DNA of 34,239 nucleotides from Oscillatoria sp. SIO1A7 (GTDB lineage: Bacteria; Cyanobacteriota; Cyanobacteriia; Cyanobacteriales; Laspinemataceae). The notes below the pieces were generated by a model that worked only from the letters and a program-made list of their open reading frames with translations, was not told the DNA's origin and searched no databases. A program made the position numbers and the translations under genes. Shown piece by piece: positions 24,654 through 32,562 of this stretch (positions within the stretch are counted from its first letter, which is position 1; each line of letters opens with the position of its first letter). The stretch covers positions 1 to 34,239 of the forward strand of contig JAAHFN010000072.1 of assembly GCA_010672965.1 (NCBI GenBank), in the 5' to 3' direction.

Positions 24654-25703
24654 CTAGGCGGATTCGATCTCACCAATGACTGCCGGTTCTGTCCGAGTGC
24701 CGGGGAGGTTGGGAATGGCTTTGACTAGGATTCTGTCCCCAATCAGTTTCACGTCAAAGGTAGGAACTTTCTCGGTAAAAGGGGGAGGCGAAGCGCCAGT
24801 CTCGGGTACATAGTTGTAGCCGTGCCAAGGACAGGTGATGCAGCCATTAATAATTTTTCCTTCTCCCAAAGGTCCGTTTTGATGCATGCAAACATTGGAA
24901 ACTGCTGCTATTTTACCGTCGTATTTAAAAACGGCAACTCGCTCTCCAGAGATAGTTACCACCTTGCCCCGCTTCTCGGCAATTTCCGTAACGCTGCAAG
25001 CATCCACAAATCCTTCTTCGTTAGCCTTTATGGTTTGGCGATCGCTTTTGTATTCCCTGCTCCCTGCTATCAGGTGAATCGTCACTATCCAGAGCAATCC
25101 GGCTCCCACTGCCACTGTTAGGAAGGGATGTTTATTGGTCTGCACTGCGCCGAGAACCACATGACCGACGAGCAATCCATAAGCCAGATACACCCCCTGA
25201 TGCAAGGCTTTCCAGACTGGAGCCGTCAGGTTAGCCAGCCAAAAGTCATGGCTGGTCGCAGCCATTAGAAATAGAATAGTCAAAGCCAGCAATCCGAGAA
25301 TCTCGAAGGGGAAGCGAATAAAATCCCCATAATGGGCATTACCGACTAACAGACTTACTAAGGGGTCGAGACTGCCATAGTCGTGATACCAAGTTAGAGC
25401 CTCCCGGGCGTGGTAGAGCCCCAGACAAAACATGGTTACTCCCATGTGTCGTCGATTGTAGAGCAGTGGCAGGAAACGGCGGTTGAGGCGGCTCAGCGGA
25501 CCAATAGAAAGGATGACGTGGAGCAGGATGAAGGCAGCAGAACCATAGGCTCGAATCCGCAATCCTCTCAGCTCGATGTTGCTGCTGAATGCTTGGGCAA
25601 CTGTCATAAAAATCAGCAGATAAAGAACCACTGACGCCAAAAGTATTATGTCATAGACGATTTTGTGGCGGTTCCAACCCACCGCCTTATACGCATGACT
25701 CAC
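24654..25703 (-). CDS. Ferric-reductase-like membrane domain fused to a Rieske [2Fe-2S] domain
   Basis: 349 residues. Residues 17-215 contain six hydrophobic helices with histidines placed for haem b ligation (H62, H86, H98, H168, H181) and an NRRHMGVTMFCLGLYHARE segment, as in ferric-reductase/YedZ-type domains. Residues 225-330 are a Rieske domain: CMH (272-274) and CPWH (291-294) supply the two Cys and two His ligands, followed by GYNYVPETGASPPP. The protein could pass electrons between a quinone or haem pool and an external partner in the plasma or thylakoid membrane. The partner is unknown, and the anchored C/H protein downstream is a candidate. Start is GTG 25703 (MSHAYKAVGWNRHK) with AAGGA about 10 nt upstream. 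No Mo-enzyme or cytochrome bc1/b6f partner gene is nearby, so this is not a b6f Rieske. Confidence 0.9.
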   Translation of the reverse strand: MSHAYKAVGWNRHKIVYDIILLASVVLYLLIFMTVAQAFSSNIELRGLRIRAYGSAAFILLHVILSIGPLSRLNRRFLPLLYNRRHMGVTMFCLGLYHAREALTWYHDYGSLDPLVSLLVGNAHYGDFIRFPFEILGLLALTILFLMAATSHDFWLANLTAPVWKALHQGVYLAYGLLVGHVVLGAVQTNKHPFLTVAVGAGLLWIVTIHLIAGSREYKSDRQTIKANEEGFVDACSVTEIAEKRGKVVTISGERVAVFKYDGKIAAVSNVCMHQNGPLGEGKIINGCITCPWHGYNYVPETGASPPPFTEKVPTFDVKLIGDRILVKAIPNLPGTRTEPAVIGEIESA

Positions 25704-25778
25704 GGTTTTTTTTCCTTATAGGATAGGTTTATGCGATCGGTTAGGAATTTCAAATAAATATTTTTCCCTGGCTTCCCC

Positions 25779-25867
25779 GTAGGACAGGCGTCCTCCTGAG
25801 CCCGCTCGCCCGCTCGCGGAGTCGAAGGGTCGAAGGGCTGTCTCTGGGCATCGGACAGGCGTCCTAC
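25779..25867. repeat. Intergenic palindrome with GTAGGACAGGCGTCC ends
   Basis: GTAGGACAGGCGTCCT at the left and GGACAGGCGTCCTAC at the right of an 89-bp unit. The middle CGCTCGCGGAGTCGAAGGG also occurs at 332-350. It fills the gap upstream of the Rieske gene. Confidence 0.65.
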
Positions 25868-25903
25868 GAACTGGGTAATTTATTTCTTGGAATTCCCTTA
25901 ACA

Positions 25904-26416
25904 CTAGGGAGCGGTCATTTCGGCTGGCAATAGAATTGCCGCCGCTAATTTTTTTTGTCCCTCGCTGTAGATAAGAATATGGCCTACTTTGCCGCTAATT
26001 CCTGGCGGCAGGGAGAATCTCCGGCGAGAGGTTCCTGCCAAACTTCCGAGTAGAATAGATGTATTGGCGATCGCCTTTGGCTTCTTGCTTCCCTCTTGCC
26101 AATACAGCAGCACATCGGCCAACTCTATGGCAGAGGTAGGTTCTATTTCGAGAACTACTTTGCCGTCTTTTTGCCGAAAAGAAGATGCTTTTAATTCGAT
26201 CTTGTCTGCGCCAATAACTTGGGATGCGATCGCCTCTTCTTGTTGTTTCGGACTCGCCGCTGCAAATCCTGCTTTGGCAAATAGCTTGGCGGCTGCCTGG
26301 TCTTCCACCGCATCGTAGCTGGGTCGGAGAAATAATCCAGCTAGAAAACAGATAGGAAGGAGACAGCCCAGAGCGATAAAAGAAAAAAAATGGAATTTTC
26401 TGCGAGAGAGAATCAC
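25904..26416 (-). CDS. Small exported or anchored protein with twin-arginine-like N-terminus
   Basis: 170 residues from GTG 26416. A longer frame from TTG 26449 exists, but a perfect AAGGAGGA sits just before the GTG, so that start is preferred. The N-terminus MILSRRKFHFFSFIALGCLL has SRRKF followed by a hydrophobic stretch to about residue 32, consistent with a Tat signal or signal anchor. The exported part has helical KLFAKAGFAAASPKQQEEAI, then beta segments (KVVLEIEPTSAIELADVLLY, GKVGHILIYSEGQKKLAAAI). I do not recognise the family. It lies 200 nt upstream of the Rieske gene on the same strand, with a palindromic repeat between, and is the likely first gene of that set. Confidence 0.7.
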   Translation of the reverse strand: MILSRRKFHFFSFIALGCLLPICFLAGLFLRPSYDAVEDQAAAKLFAKAGFAAASPKQQEEAIASQVIGADKIELKASSFRQKDGKVVLEIEPTSAIELADVLLYWQEGSKKPKAIANTSILLGSLAGTSRRRFSLPPGISGKVGHILIYSEGQKKLAAAILLPAEMTAP

Positions 26417-26420
26417 GCTA

Positions 26421-26428
26421 TCCTCCTT
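26421..26428 (-). promoter_or_regulatory. Strong Shine-Dalgarno fixing a GTG start
   Basis: AAGGAGGA, then TAGC, then GTG at 26416. This is the strongest argument for shortening the CDS from TTG 26449 to GTG 26416. Confidence 0.75.
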
Positions 26429-27070
26429 GGATGGGATTATCTTCGGCAAGCGATCGGCTTATGCGCAGAGCGCAGGCGTAGCTCTTCTGCAGTCAGCATT
26501 CAGCCCTAGCAATAGCAATCGGCTTTCAGCAGTCAGCATTCAGCCTTAGCAAAAGGCGCGTCTTGTAACTGTCAAACACCTTAATCCCTAGTGCTATATA
26601 CAATACCAACGCCTATTTGCCCCAACGTCAGATCCCCCCAACCCCCCGATAAATTGGGGGGCTAAGCTCTAAATCTCTCTCTTGCCCCCCAATTTATCGG
26701 GGGGTTGGGGGGATCTGACGTTGGTATTAGACCTCGCATTGTGTTTCGTTCCCGGGAGAAACCTAAAAATAAGGTGTTTTTGCGTTTTGGCGAAGGTATT
26801 GATATAGCAATCGGCTTTCAGCAGTCAGCATTCAGCTAAAGTCCTGCCATTTTAGCAAAAGGCGCGTTTTGTAACTGTCAAACACCTTAATCCCTAGTGC
26901 TATAGCAGCAAGCGCTCGGGTTAGGACAATAGCGATCGGCTTTCAGCAGTCAGCATTCAGCTACAGCCCTGCCTTTTGTAACTGTCCTAACTTTAATCCG
27001 TAGTAAGCTAATTGCTGACTGCTGAAAGCTAATTGCTCAAAGCTGAAAGCTAATTGCTCAAAGCTGAAAG
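26429..27070. other. Gene-free region made of repeats
   Basis: It holds AGCAGTCAGCATTCAGC heptads (about 26489-26545, 26817-26838, 26945-26962), two direct copies of the phrase TTGTAACTGTCAAACACCTT (26562-26581 and 26870-26889), the family D palindrome 26601-26801, and a long AATTGCTGACTGC / GCTGAAAGCTAATTGCTCAA array from 27010 to about 27087 that runs into the next gene. No ORF is credible. Confidence 0.75.
26601..26801. repeat. Large palindromic element, family D, copy 2
   Basis: CAATACCAACGCC at the left, GGCGAAGGTATTG at the right. The inner stem CAGATCCCCCCAACCCCCCG faces the mirrored GGGGGGTTGGGGGGATCTG. The loop CTAAGCTCTAAATCTCTCTC is identical to copy 1. The inner arms are nearly perfect over more than 25 bp, so this should form a very stable hairpin if transcribed. 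Confidence 0.8.
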
Positions 27071-27379
27071 CTAATTGCTGACTGCTATATCTTCGGGATT
27101 AGCTTCGATATGATACTTGGCAGCTAGGTCGCGATGCGCCGTCCGTTCGATGGGTTTGGTCTTGCCCCGTAGGAGCCGAATCGCTAACAAGGGCCAGAAT
27201 GCGGCTACTCCAGGAATGACGACGATACGAAATCCCAGACCACTCCCTTTGGCGTTATGGTCGAGTCGCTTAGCCCAGAATATAACGAAGGGAACGGCAA
27301 AAACAAGACCTGCTATTGCATAGGCGCGAACGACATTAATCGCCCATGTAATGATGGAAACAACATTTGAGTTTTCCAT
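27071..27379 (-). CDS. Small two-helix membrane protein, possibly of the Rieske set
   Basis: 102 residues from ATG 27379 (MENSNVVSIITW); a TTG 9 nt upstream is less likely. Helix 1 is about residues 15-37 (VRAYAIAGLVFAVPFVIFW) and helix 2 about 50-70 (GFRIVVIPGVAAFWPLLAIR), then a charged cytosolic tail. The GFRxxxxPGVxAxWPLL segment looks like a conserved family motif, and I recall similar small proteins beside Rieske-type membrane genes, though this needs a search. It is on the same strand as the Rieske set but 654 nt upstream. The 3' end is unusual: the last codons (ATA GCA GTC AGC AAT TAG, encoding IAVSN and the stop) are AGCAGTC-type heptad sequence, so the C-terminus has been rewritten by the repeat. 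Confidence 0.7.
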   Translation of the reverse strand: MENSNVVSIITWAINVVRAYAIAGLVFAVPFVIFWAKRLDHNAKGSGLGFRIVVIPGVAAFWPLLAIRLLRGKTKPIERTAHRDLAAKYHIEANPEDIAVSN

Positions 27380-27420
27380 AGGGTCCAATAATCAGTTATA
27401 ATATAATTTTCTATTTTATT

Positions 27421-27566
27421 AGGACTTACGCAAATTGTAGTGCTTTGGCAAGGCTAAAATTGTGTGTGAATGTAGGGAGCGGTTGAGGAACGAAACCCAA
27501 CTATACCAATCGCTACGTTGGGTTTCGTTCCTCAACCGCTCCCTACAATTTTAATGCGGACAGTCC
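27421..27566. repeat. Family C element (degenerate) enclosing a perfect 31-bp hairpin
   Basis: AGGACTTACGCAAATT at the left; the right end is decayed (GCGGACAGTCC). Inside, 27471-27501 and 27517-27547 are perfectly complementary over 31 bp (starting TGTAGGGAGCGGTTGAGGAA) with a 15-nt loop. It lies upstream of the two-helix membrane protein gene. Confidence 0.8.
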
Positions 27567-27672
27567 AGTATAGAGTTAAATACCCACAGAATTTGGAACC
27601 GATCGCCCCACCACCTCACACCCCACAGCGACACCAGGCGGTGCGATCGCCGTATTTTGGTCTTCGCTAGTC

Positions 27673-29415
27673 TTAGCTGTCATCGCCAAAACTCGCCCCC
27701 TCTAGCTTTGCCCCTTTCAAGTTTGCTCCCTCCAGATTTGCATTGTCCAGATTCGCCCCAACCAGATTGGCTCCGGCAAGATTAGCATTGGCCAAATTCG
27801 CTCCCTCCAAATTGGCATTTTCCAGATTCGCTTTCCACAGGTCGGCATCTTGGAGATTGGCATTTTGGAGATTAGCGCCCTTGAGGTTAGCATCCTGGAG
27901 CTGGGATAAAGTCGCTCTCTCCAGATTGGCATTTTCCAAGTCGGCTCCTTTCATCTGCACGCTCTGGAGATCGACCCCATTGAGTTTCGCATTTTTCAGC
28001 TCGGTATTTTCTAGAGATGCGCCGGCTAAATTGGTATTTTCTAGATTTGCCCCTTCGAGGTTGGCTTCATATAAATTACTGCCCCTTAGATTCGCCCGGT
28101 GGAAGCGAGCGCCAAGGAGCGAAACTCGGGAGAGAGTAGCATCTTCGAGATTGGCACTATCTAAATTAACGCGCAACAACTCGGCTCCCTCAAGGTCGGC
28201 TCCTTCCAGATTGGCATCTATTAAAGAAGCATCTGCCAAAGCCACTTCCCTGAGATCGGCATTTTCCAGATTGGCACTGTTAAGTTCGCTTTGCTTGAGG
28301 TTTGCTCCTTTGAGGTTTGCACCCCACAACTTCGCTTCCGCTAACTTAGCTCCCTGTAGGTTGGCTTCTTGTAGGTTGACTCCTCCAAGATTGGCTCCTT
28401 CCAGATTGACATTTTCGAGATTGCAGCGAGGACATTTTCTTTTAGATAGCAATTGCCCAGAAGGACGATTCAGCCAGAAAGCGATCGCCATTGCACCCGT
28501 AGCCGCGACAAAACCGAAAGCAATTAGTTGGCGCAGAATTGCCGATTTTTTCTGGAAAATATCTCTCATTTTACTCTGCCATCTCTGGCGAGTCACAGAG
28601 GGTATTGCTTCGAGTGCTGCGATCGCCTTCTTGGCATTAGCATAGCGATCCTTGGGATTCGGAGCGACCATTTTCCCCAGCCATGCCACAAAGCGGGGAT
28701 GAAGTTCCCCTAACCCTTGGAGATTGAAGCGATAATCGTCATCGATGAAATTGCCAATCTCCACCGAAGGTATCCCGGCTAGCAAGCAAATCGTCGTCGC
28801 CCCCAAACTATATAAATCTGACTTTGCGCTCAGAGATCGATTGAATATTTCTTCTGGCGGCATAAAACCTGGAGTTCCAGCGGCCAAGCTCTCCACCGCC
28901 ACTTCTCCTCCTTTTATCCGAGCCAAGCCAAAATCAACTAGATAAGCCTGTTTGCCAACATTTTGCCCGAACCCCCTATCCTCTACTAAAATATTTTCTG
29001 GTTTTAGATCCCGATGGACGATTGGAGGCGTGCGACTTTGCAGATAAGCTAAGATTTCTAAAACCGACAGGACTATTTGCCTTATTTCCTCGGGACTAAA
29101 ACCTCGTACTTGGGCTAAAGCTGGGGCATTTTTATAGTCCTGAACTAGGCAAAAGCCCTCTGAAGTTTCAAAAGAATTTAGATACTTGGGTATGCGCGGA
29201 TGGGAAAGCTGTCCCAAAACTTCTATTTCCCGCTCCCAAGCTTTCCATCCCGTCCAGCTCGATTCCACTCGGGCAAAGCGGAATTCTTTGATAACTACTT
29301 GCTGCTCCGACTCTAGGGCTGATGCCAAGTAAGTAACGCGCCCTCCTTCCCGGTTGCGCCCTAGTTCGCGCAGGATTTTATAGCCCTTTTTTTCAAAGTT
29401 TGGATAGTTTTTCAT
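27673..29415 (-). CDS. Membrane Ser/Thr protein kinase with pentapeptide-repeat C-terminus (catalytically complete)
   Basis: 580 residues. Kinase domain about 11-270: GRNREGG loop (19-25), VVIKEF (K43), alpha-C E63, VHRDLKPEN (133-141; H134, D136, N141), DFG (161-163), GTPGFMPPEE (180-189) and SDLYSLG. All catalytic residues are present. A single membrane helix follows at about 296-315, then KRKCPRCNLENV with C328 and C331, and about 240 residues of A(N/D)LxX pentapeptide repeats forming a right-handed beta helix. With the kinase in the cytosol, the CxxC and helix would face the periplasm or lumen, giving a sensor-like topology (inference). ATG 29415 lies a few bases from an AGCAGTC heptad array, and no Shine-Dalgarno is visible. 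Its paralogue upstream (29971-31935) aligns residue for residue in the kinase core. Confidence 0.93.
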   Translation of the reverse strand: MKNYPNFEKKGYKILRELGRNREGGRVTYLASALESEQQVVIKEFRFARVESSWTGWKAWEREIEVLGQLSHPRIPKYLNSFETSEGFCLVQDYKNAPALAQVRGFSPEEIRQIVLSVLEILAYLQSRTPPIVHRDLKPENILVEDRGFGQNVGKQAYLVDFGLARIKGGEVAVESLAAGTPGFMPPEEIFNRSLSAKSDLYSLGATTICLLAGIPSVEIGNFIDDDYRFNLQGLGELHPRFVAWLGKMVAPNPKDRYANAKKAIAALEAIPSVTRQRWQSKMRDIFQKKSAILRQLIAFGFVAATGAMAIAFWLNRPSGQLLSKRKCPRCNLENVNLEGANLGGVNLQEANLQGAKLAEAKLWGANLKGANLKQSELNSANLENADLREVALADASLIDANLEGADLEGAELLRVNLDSANLEDATLSRVSLLGARFHRANLRGSNLYEANLEGANLENTNLAGASLENTELKNAKLNGVDLQSVQMKGADLENANLERATLSQLQDANLKGANLQNANLQDADLWKANLENANLEGANLANANLAGANLVGANLDNANLEGANLKGAKLEGASFGDDS

Positions 29416-29420
29416 ATATA

Positions 29421-29457
29421 GCAGTCAGCAGTCAGCAGTCAGCAGTCAGCAGTCAGC
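29421..29457. repeat. AGCAGTC heptad array directly upstream of the kinase start codon
   Basis: Five near-perfect heptads (GCAGTCA units) beginning a few bases before ATG 29415 on the coding strand, followed by CTTCTGAG. The array occupies the ribosome-binding region. Confidence 0.85.
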
Positions 29458-29508
29458 TTCTGAGTATTGCCAATTATAGCCTTGGCGGTATTGTAAATTG
29501 TCCTATAT

Positions 29509-29624
29509 AATATCAAATCCGGTTAAACAGTCACAGTTTGTAGGGGCGGTGCCCCCGTGCCCGCCCCGGCCGCCCAACCCGCCCCTACGGGATTCATTTA
29601 TGAGAGATTAACCGGATTTGATAT
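29509..29624. repeat. Palindromic element, family B (ATATCAAATCCGGTTAA ends)
   Basis: ATATCAAATCCGGTTAA at the left and TTAACCGGATTTGATAT at the right are perfect 17-bp inverted repeats. The core is TGTAGGGGCGGTGCCCCCG facing GCCCCTACGGGATTC. Related ends are at 553-570, 7342-7358 and 7550-7568. Confidence 0.8.
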
Positions 29625-29670
29625 AATTTGAATGGGTAGTGCTATAGCAATTATATCAAGTCCGGTTAAA

Positions 29671-29869
29671 CAATACCTTCGCCAAAATCAAAAATTAGAG
29701 CGATCTCGTAGGGAGCAGCCCTGGGACAAATATCTGTTTGTTTCCAGCGCCAGATCCCCCCAACCCCCCTTTTTAAAGGGGGGCTCAAGAATATCAAGAA
29801 TATAGCCCCCCTTTTTAAGCTTTTTAAGGGGGGTTGGGGGGATCTGGCGCTGCGGGAAATAGGCGTTGT
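29671..29869. repeat. Large palindromic element, family D, copy 3
   Basis: CAATACCTTCGCCAAAATC at the left; CAGATCCCCCCAACCCCCCT facing AGGGGGGTTGGGGGGATCTG inside; the right outer end is a diverged AGGCGTTG. The loop carries the doubled phrase CAAGAATAT. Confidence 0.75.
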
Positions 29870-29970
29870 TTCCAAATTACATCAAATCCGCTTGCCACTC
29901 AAGCTGAGAGCTGAAAGCTGAGAGCTGAAAGCTGTTGGCGCAGCCTGCGCGGAGCGCATAAGCTGAAAGC

Positions 29971-31935
29971 TTACTGGCTTGGCTCCGGTGGCGTCGTTTC
30001 TTCTGGGGGGGTTTCTATCTTAGCATCTTCTATCTTCGCGTCATCTAGATTGGCATCTTTGAGGTTAACCCCTTCGAGCTTAGCCCCTTTGAGGTTCGCA
30101 TCTTTAAGATTGACATTCCCCAAATGTGCCCCTTCCAAATTAACATCCTCTAAATTCGCCCCTTCCAGATTCGCCCCTTCCAGCTTCGCTCTTTGTAAGT
30201 TGCCATTGCTCAAGTCGGCTCCCCGCAAGTAAGCATCCTCTAGATTCGCCCCCTCTAGATTCGCCCCTTCCAGATTGGCTTCTTCCAGATTGGCATCTTC
30301 GAGCTTCACGCCCTCCAGATTGGCATCTTCCAGATTGGCTTTTTCCAGAGTGGCATCTTCGAGCTTGGCATCCTTAAGATGCGATCGCATCAAGTTGGCC
30401 TCTCTCAGGTCGGCATCTTCGAGCTTGGCATCTTTTAAATTAGCGCTCTCCAACTTGGCCGACCTCAACTTGGCATTGCGCAGGTCAGCCCGCTCTAGGT
30501 TTATTCTTATTAGGATAGCGTTTTCCAGATTCACCCGCTCCAGAATAGCGCCCTCCAGATTGGCTCCTTCTAAATTCGCTCCTTCCAGATTCGCCCCTTT
30601 AAGATTGACTCCTTCGAGCTTGGCATTCTTGAGTTCTGCTCCTTGCAGATTAGCTCCTTCCAAATTAGCGCCTTGGAGATTAACTTCATCCAGATTAGCG
30701 CCATGCAAGTTTGTTCCCTGTAGCTTGCTGCCCTCCATATTGGCACCTTCGAGTTTGGCCTTCTCTAGATCGGCGCTGCGCAGATTTGCTCCTACCAGAT
30801 TTGCCCCTTCCAGGTAGGCATTTTGTAGCTTGGCTTCCTCCAGGTCGGAGCCCTGCAGTTTCGCTCCTTCGAGATAGGCACTTTCCAACTGAGCCTCGCG
30901 CAGATGGCATTCGCTACATTCTTTAGTTGCCAGCAATCTTTTTACCGGACCGCCCTGACAGGAAGTGATAAAGTTCATGCTCAGGAATACGATCGCCCCC
31001 AAGGAGGCCAGCCGCAATGGAGCCGCCGGTATTCTCAGTCGAGCTATATTGTCTGAGTTGCCTGAATTGTTTGCCTTGGTGCTGGCGCGATCGCGATCGC
31101 TCTTGGCGCCTTGGCCAAGGCCAACCCCTGCTAAAATCCGCTCTAGAGCTGCCTTGGCCGCCGTCGCATTTTCATAGCGCTTTTTGACATTGGCCGATAC
31201 CATTTTTTCGAGCCAAGGGATTAAAGCGGGCTCGATCTGACTCAATTGAGCTTGAAAATTTAACTGTAAATTGTCATCGATTAGGTTGCCAATCTCCGTC
31301 GAGGGGGTGCCGGTAAACAAGCAAATCAGGGTAGCGCCCAAACTATATAAGTCTGATGCTCTAGATAGGGGTTTCTGAAACAGAGCTTCTGGCGGTACAA
31401 AACCCGGAATGCCCGGAACTATACTGCTAGCGGATGTTTCTTCGCCAAAAGCTGGCAAACCAAAATCTACTAGGGTGACGCGAAAGTCGCGATCGCTCTG
31501 TTTTACTAAAATACTTTCCGGACAGATGTTGCGATGGACTATAGGAGGGCTGCTATTTTGCAGTTCCACCAAAGTTTCTAAGACGGATAGGGCTAGATGC
31601 GCGATCGCCTTTGGTTTCAGCTCCGGTAGTTCTGCTAGGGATGGTGCCTTAATGTACTCTCGCACCAAGCAAAAACCAGAAGCGGTTTCAAAAGCATCTA
31701 AGTATAGGGGTAACCCGGGGCTATCTATCCCTTGCAGCATTTCCAGAAGGCGTTGATAAGCTTTGAACGCCTCGCGGCTCGTCTCGGCCAAGGCAAAACG
31801 GTACTCTTCTATAGCAACTTCTTGGTCTAGATTTACCGTTCTGGCCTGGTAGATAACGCGCCCCCCTTCCTCATTGCGTCGCAGTTCTCGGAGCGCTTGA
31901 TAACCTTGCTTCAAAAAATCTGGTATCTCGTTCAT
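29971..31935 (-). CDS. Predicted pseudokinase with membrane helix and pentapeptide-repeat C-terminus
   Basis: 654 residues, paralogue of the kinase at 27673-29415 and collinear with it. The fold is kept (NEEGGRVIY, SDLYSLGATLICL, PPEALF, DFG at 157-159), but the catalytic set is lost. The beta-3 lysine is E43 (VAIEEYRF), the alpha-C glutamate is L63, the HRD aspartate is N136 (VHRNICPE), and the metal-binding asparagine is S141. Phosphotransfer is therefore not expected; ATP binding is doubtful. A membrane helix at about 306-324 is followed by TKECSECHLREA (C340, C343) and about 290 residues of A(N/D)LxX pentapeptides, longer than the paralogue's. Likely roles are allosteric partner, decoy or scaffold for the adjacent active kinase (inference). 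ATG 31935 has only AAAGG upstream. The stop overlaps an AGCTTTC heptad array. Confidence 0.92.
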   Translation of the reverse strand: MNEIPDFLKQGYQALRELRRNEEGGRVIYQARTVNLDQEVAIEEYRFALAETSREAFKAYQRLLEMLQGIDSPGLPLYLDAFETASGFCLVREYIKAPSLAELPELKPKAIAHLALSVLETLVELQNSSPPIVHRNICPESILVKQSDRDFRVTLVDFGLPAFGEETSASSIVPGIPGFVPPEALFQKPLSRASDLYSLGATLICLFTGTPSTEIGNLIDDNLQLNFQAQLSQIEPALIPWLEKMVSANVKKRYENATAAKAALERILAGVGLGQGAKSDRDRASTKANNSGNSDNIARLRIPAAPLRLASLGAIVFLSMNFITSCQGGPVKRLLATKECSECHLREAQLESAYLEGAKLQGSDLEEAKLQNAYLEGANLVGANLRSADLEKAKLEGANMEGSKLQGTNLHGANLDEVNLQGANLEGANLQGAELKNAKLEGVNLKGANLEGANLEGANLEGAILERVNLENAILIRINLERADLRNAKLRSAKLESANLKDAKLEDADLREANLMRSHLKDAKLEDATLEKANLEDANLEGVKLEDANLEEANLEGANLEGANLEDAYLRGADLSNGNLQRAKLEGANLEGANLEDVNLEGAHLGNVNLKDANLKGAKLEGVNLKDANLDDAKIEDAKIETPPEETTPPEPSQ

Positions 31936-32198
31936 AACCTTTGCTGGCCTCTGACAAATTTTGGCAACTTTCCGACAGAGATAGCCTGCGCTCTCTGCTT
32001 TCCTGGCTTTCTGGCCTTCTTCCGTTCCCGTAGGGCTTTCCAGCTCCGGAAAGCGGTCGGGAATATGAAGTTTCCCTGGTTCCTGGATCCTACACCCTAC
32101 ACCACCCTACCATCCACATGGTCCCTGAGTTATTAACCTTTATTAGAGAAAGGTATTCGCGGGCTCTTGCACCTGCCGGGAGATTCTTATTATTAATG

Positions 32199-32229
32199 TT
32201 GACACAGGATTTAGATCCGGCTCCATAAT
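32199..32229 (+). promoter_or_regulatory. Possible sigma-70-type promoter
   Basis: TTGACA (32199-32204) and CATAAT (32224-32229) with a long 19-nt spacer. A transcript would have to cross the family A element before reaching ATG 32594. The evidence is weak, from sequence likeness only. Confidence 0.25.
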
Positions 32230-32418
32230 ATGTACTTTTATTAACGCTCTAGGCTTGTAGCTAGAAGCTCTCGGCCCAATTTCGCCCTACTAACGGCCGT
32301 TCGCCCTAAAAACCGCCGTTTGGGCTTTCCGGCCGTATGCCCTCCTTGGGCTATGCGTTGCCTTTCATGTCGAGACAGCGCGAAACGCCCCTACTGCTGA
32401 CAACCGACTGCTTACTGC

Positions 32419-32562
32419 TATAGCAGTTCTCGCGCTTGATGTAAGGTGCCTGGGGGATGCAATATCCCAATATGAGAATCCCCGTTATACAGCAGAGATA
32501 GTCGCTCGCGATGCTGTCGCCCCTACGTTTTCGTTCATTACACCAATTTGAGAAACGCTATA
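32419..32562. repeat. MITE-like element, family A, copy 7, just upstream of a gene
   Basis: TATAGCAGTTCTCGCGCTTG at the left, CCAATTTGAGAAACGCTATA at the right, core GCGATGCTGTCGCCCCTACG. It ends 31 nt before the ATG of the secreted-protein gene, so it forms most of that gene's leader or promoter region. Confidence 0.8.

Larger units (their letters stand above)
29416..29970. other. Repeat-filled gap between the paralogous kinase genes
   Basis: Order: heptad array, family B palindrome 29509-29624, family D palindrome 29671-29869, and AGCTGAGAGCTGAAAGCTG heptads 29901-29968 that reach the stop of the pseudokinase gene. There is no CDS. Co-transcription of the two kinases across this 555-nt gap would have to read through strong hairpins. 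Confidence 0.75.

Noticed and set aside
24654-25703. PetC (cytochrome b6f Rieske protein)
   Set aside because: The Rieske domain is C-terminal to six haem-type membrane helices and there is no petA neighbour. The PetC layout is one helix followed by the Rieske domain.
26417-26449. TTG start at 26449 for the Tat-like protein
   Set aside because: A perfect AAGGAGGA sits just before GTG 26416, and the shorter form begins directly with the SRRKF signal.
27743-28645. A 300-residue plus-strand ORF antisense to the active kinase's pentapeptide repeats
   Set aside because: Its sequence is only the antisense periodicity of the pentapeptide codons (Ser/Arg/Leu/Ala/Pro repeats). No start signal or independent codon pattern; the same artefact appears at 30275-30817.
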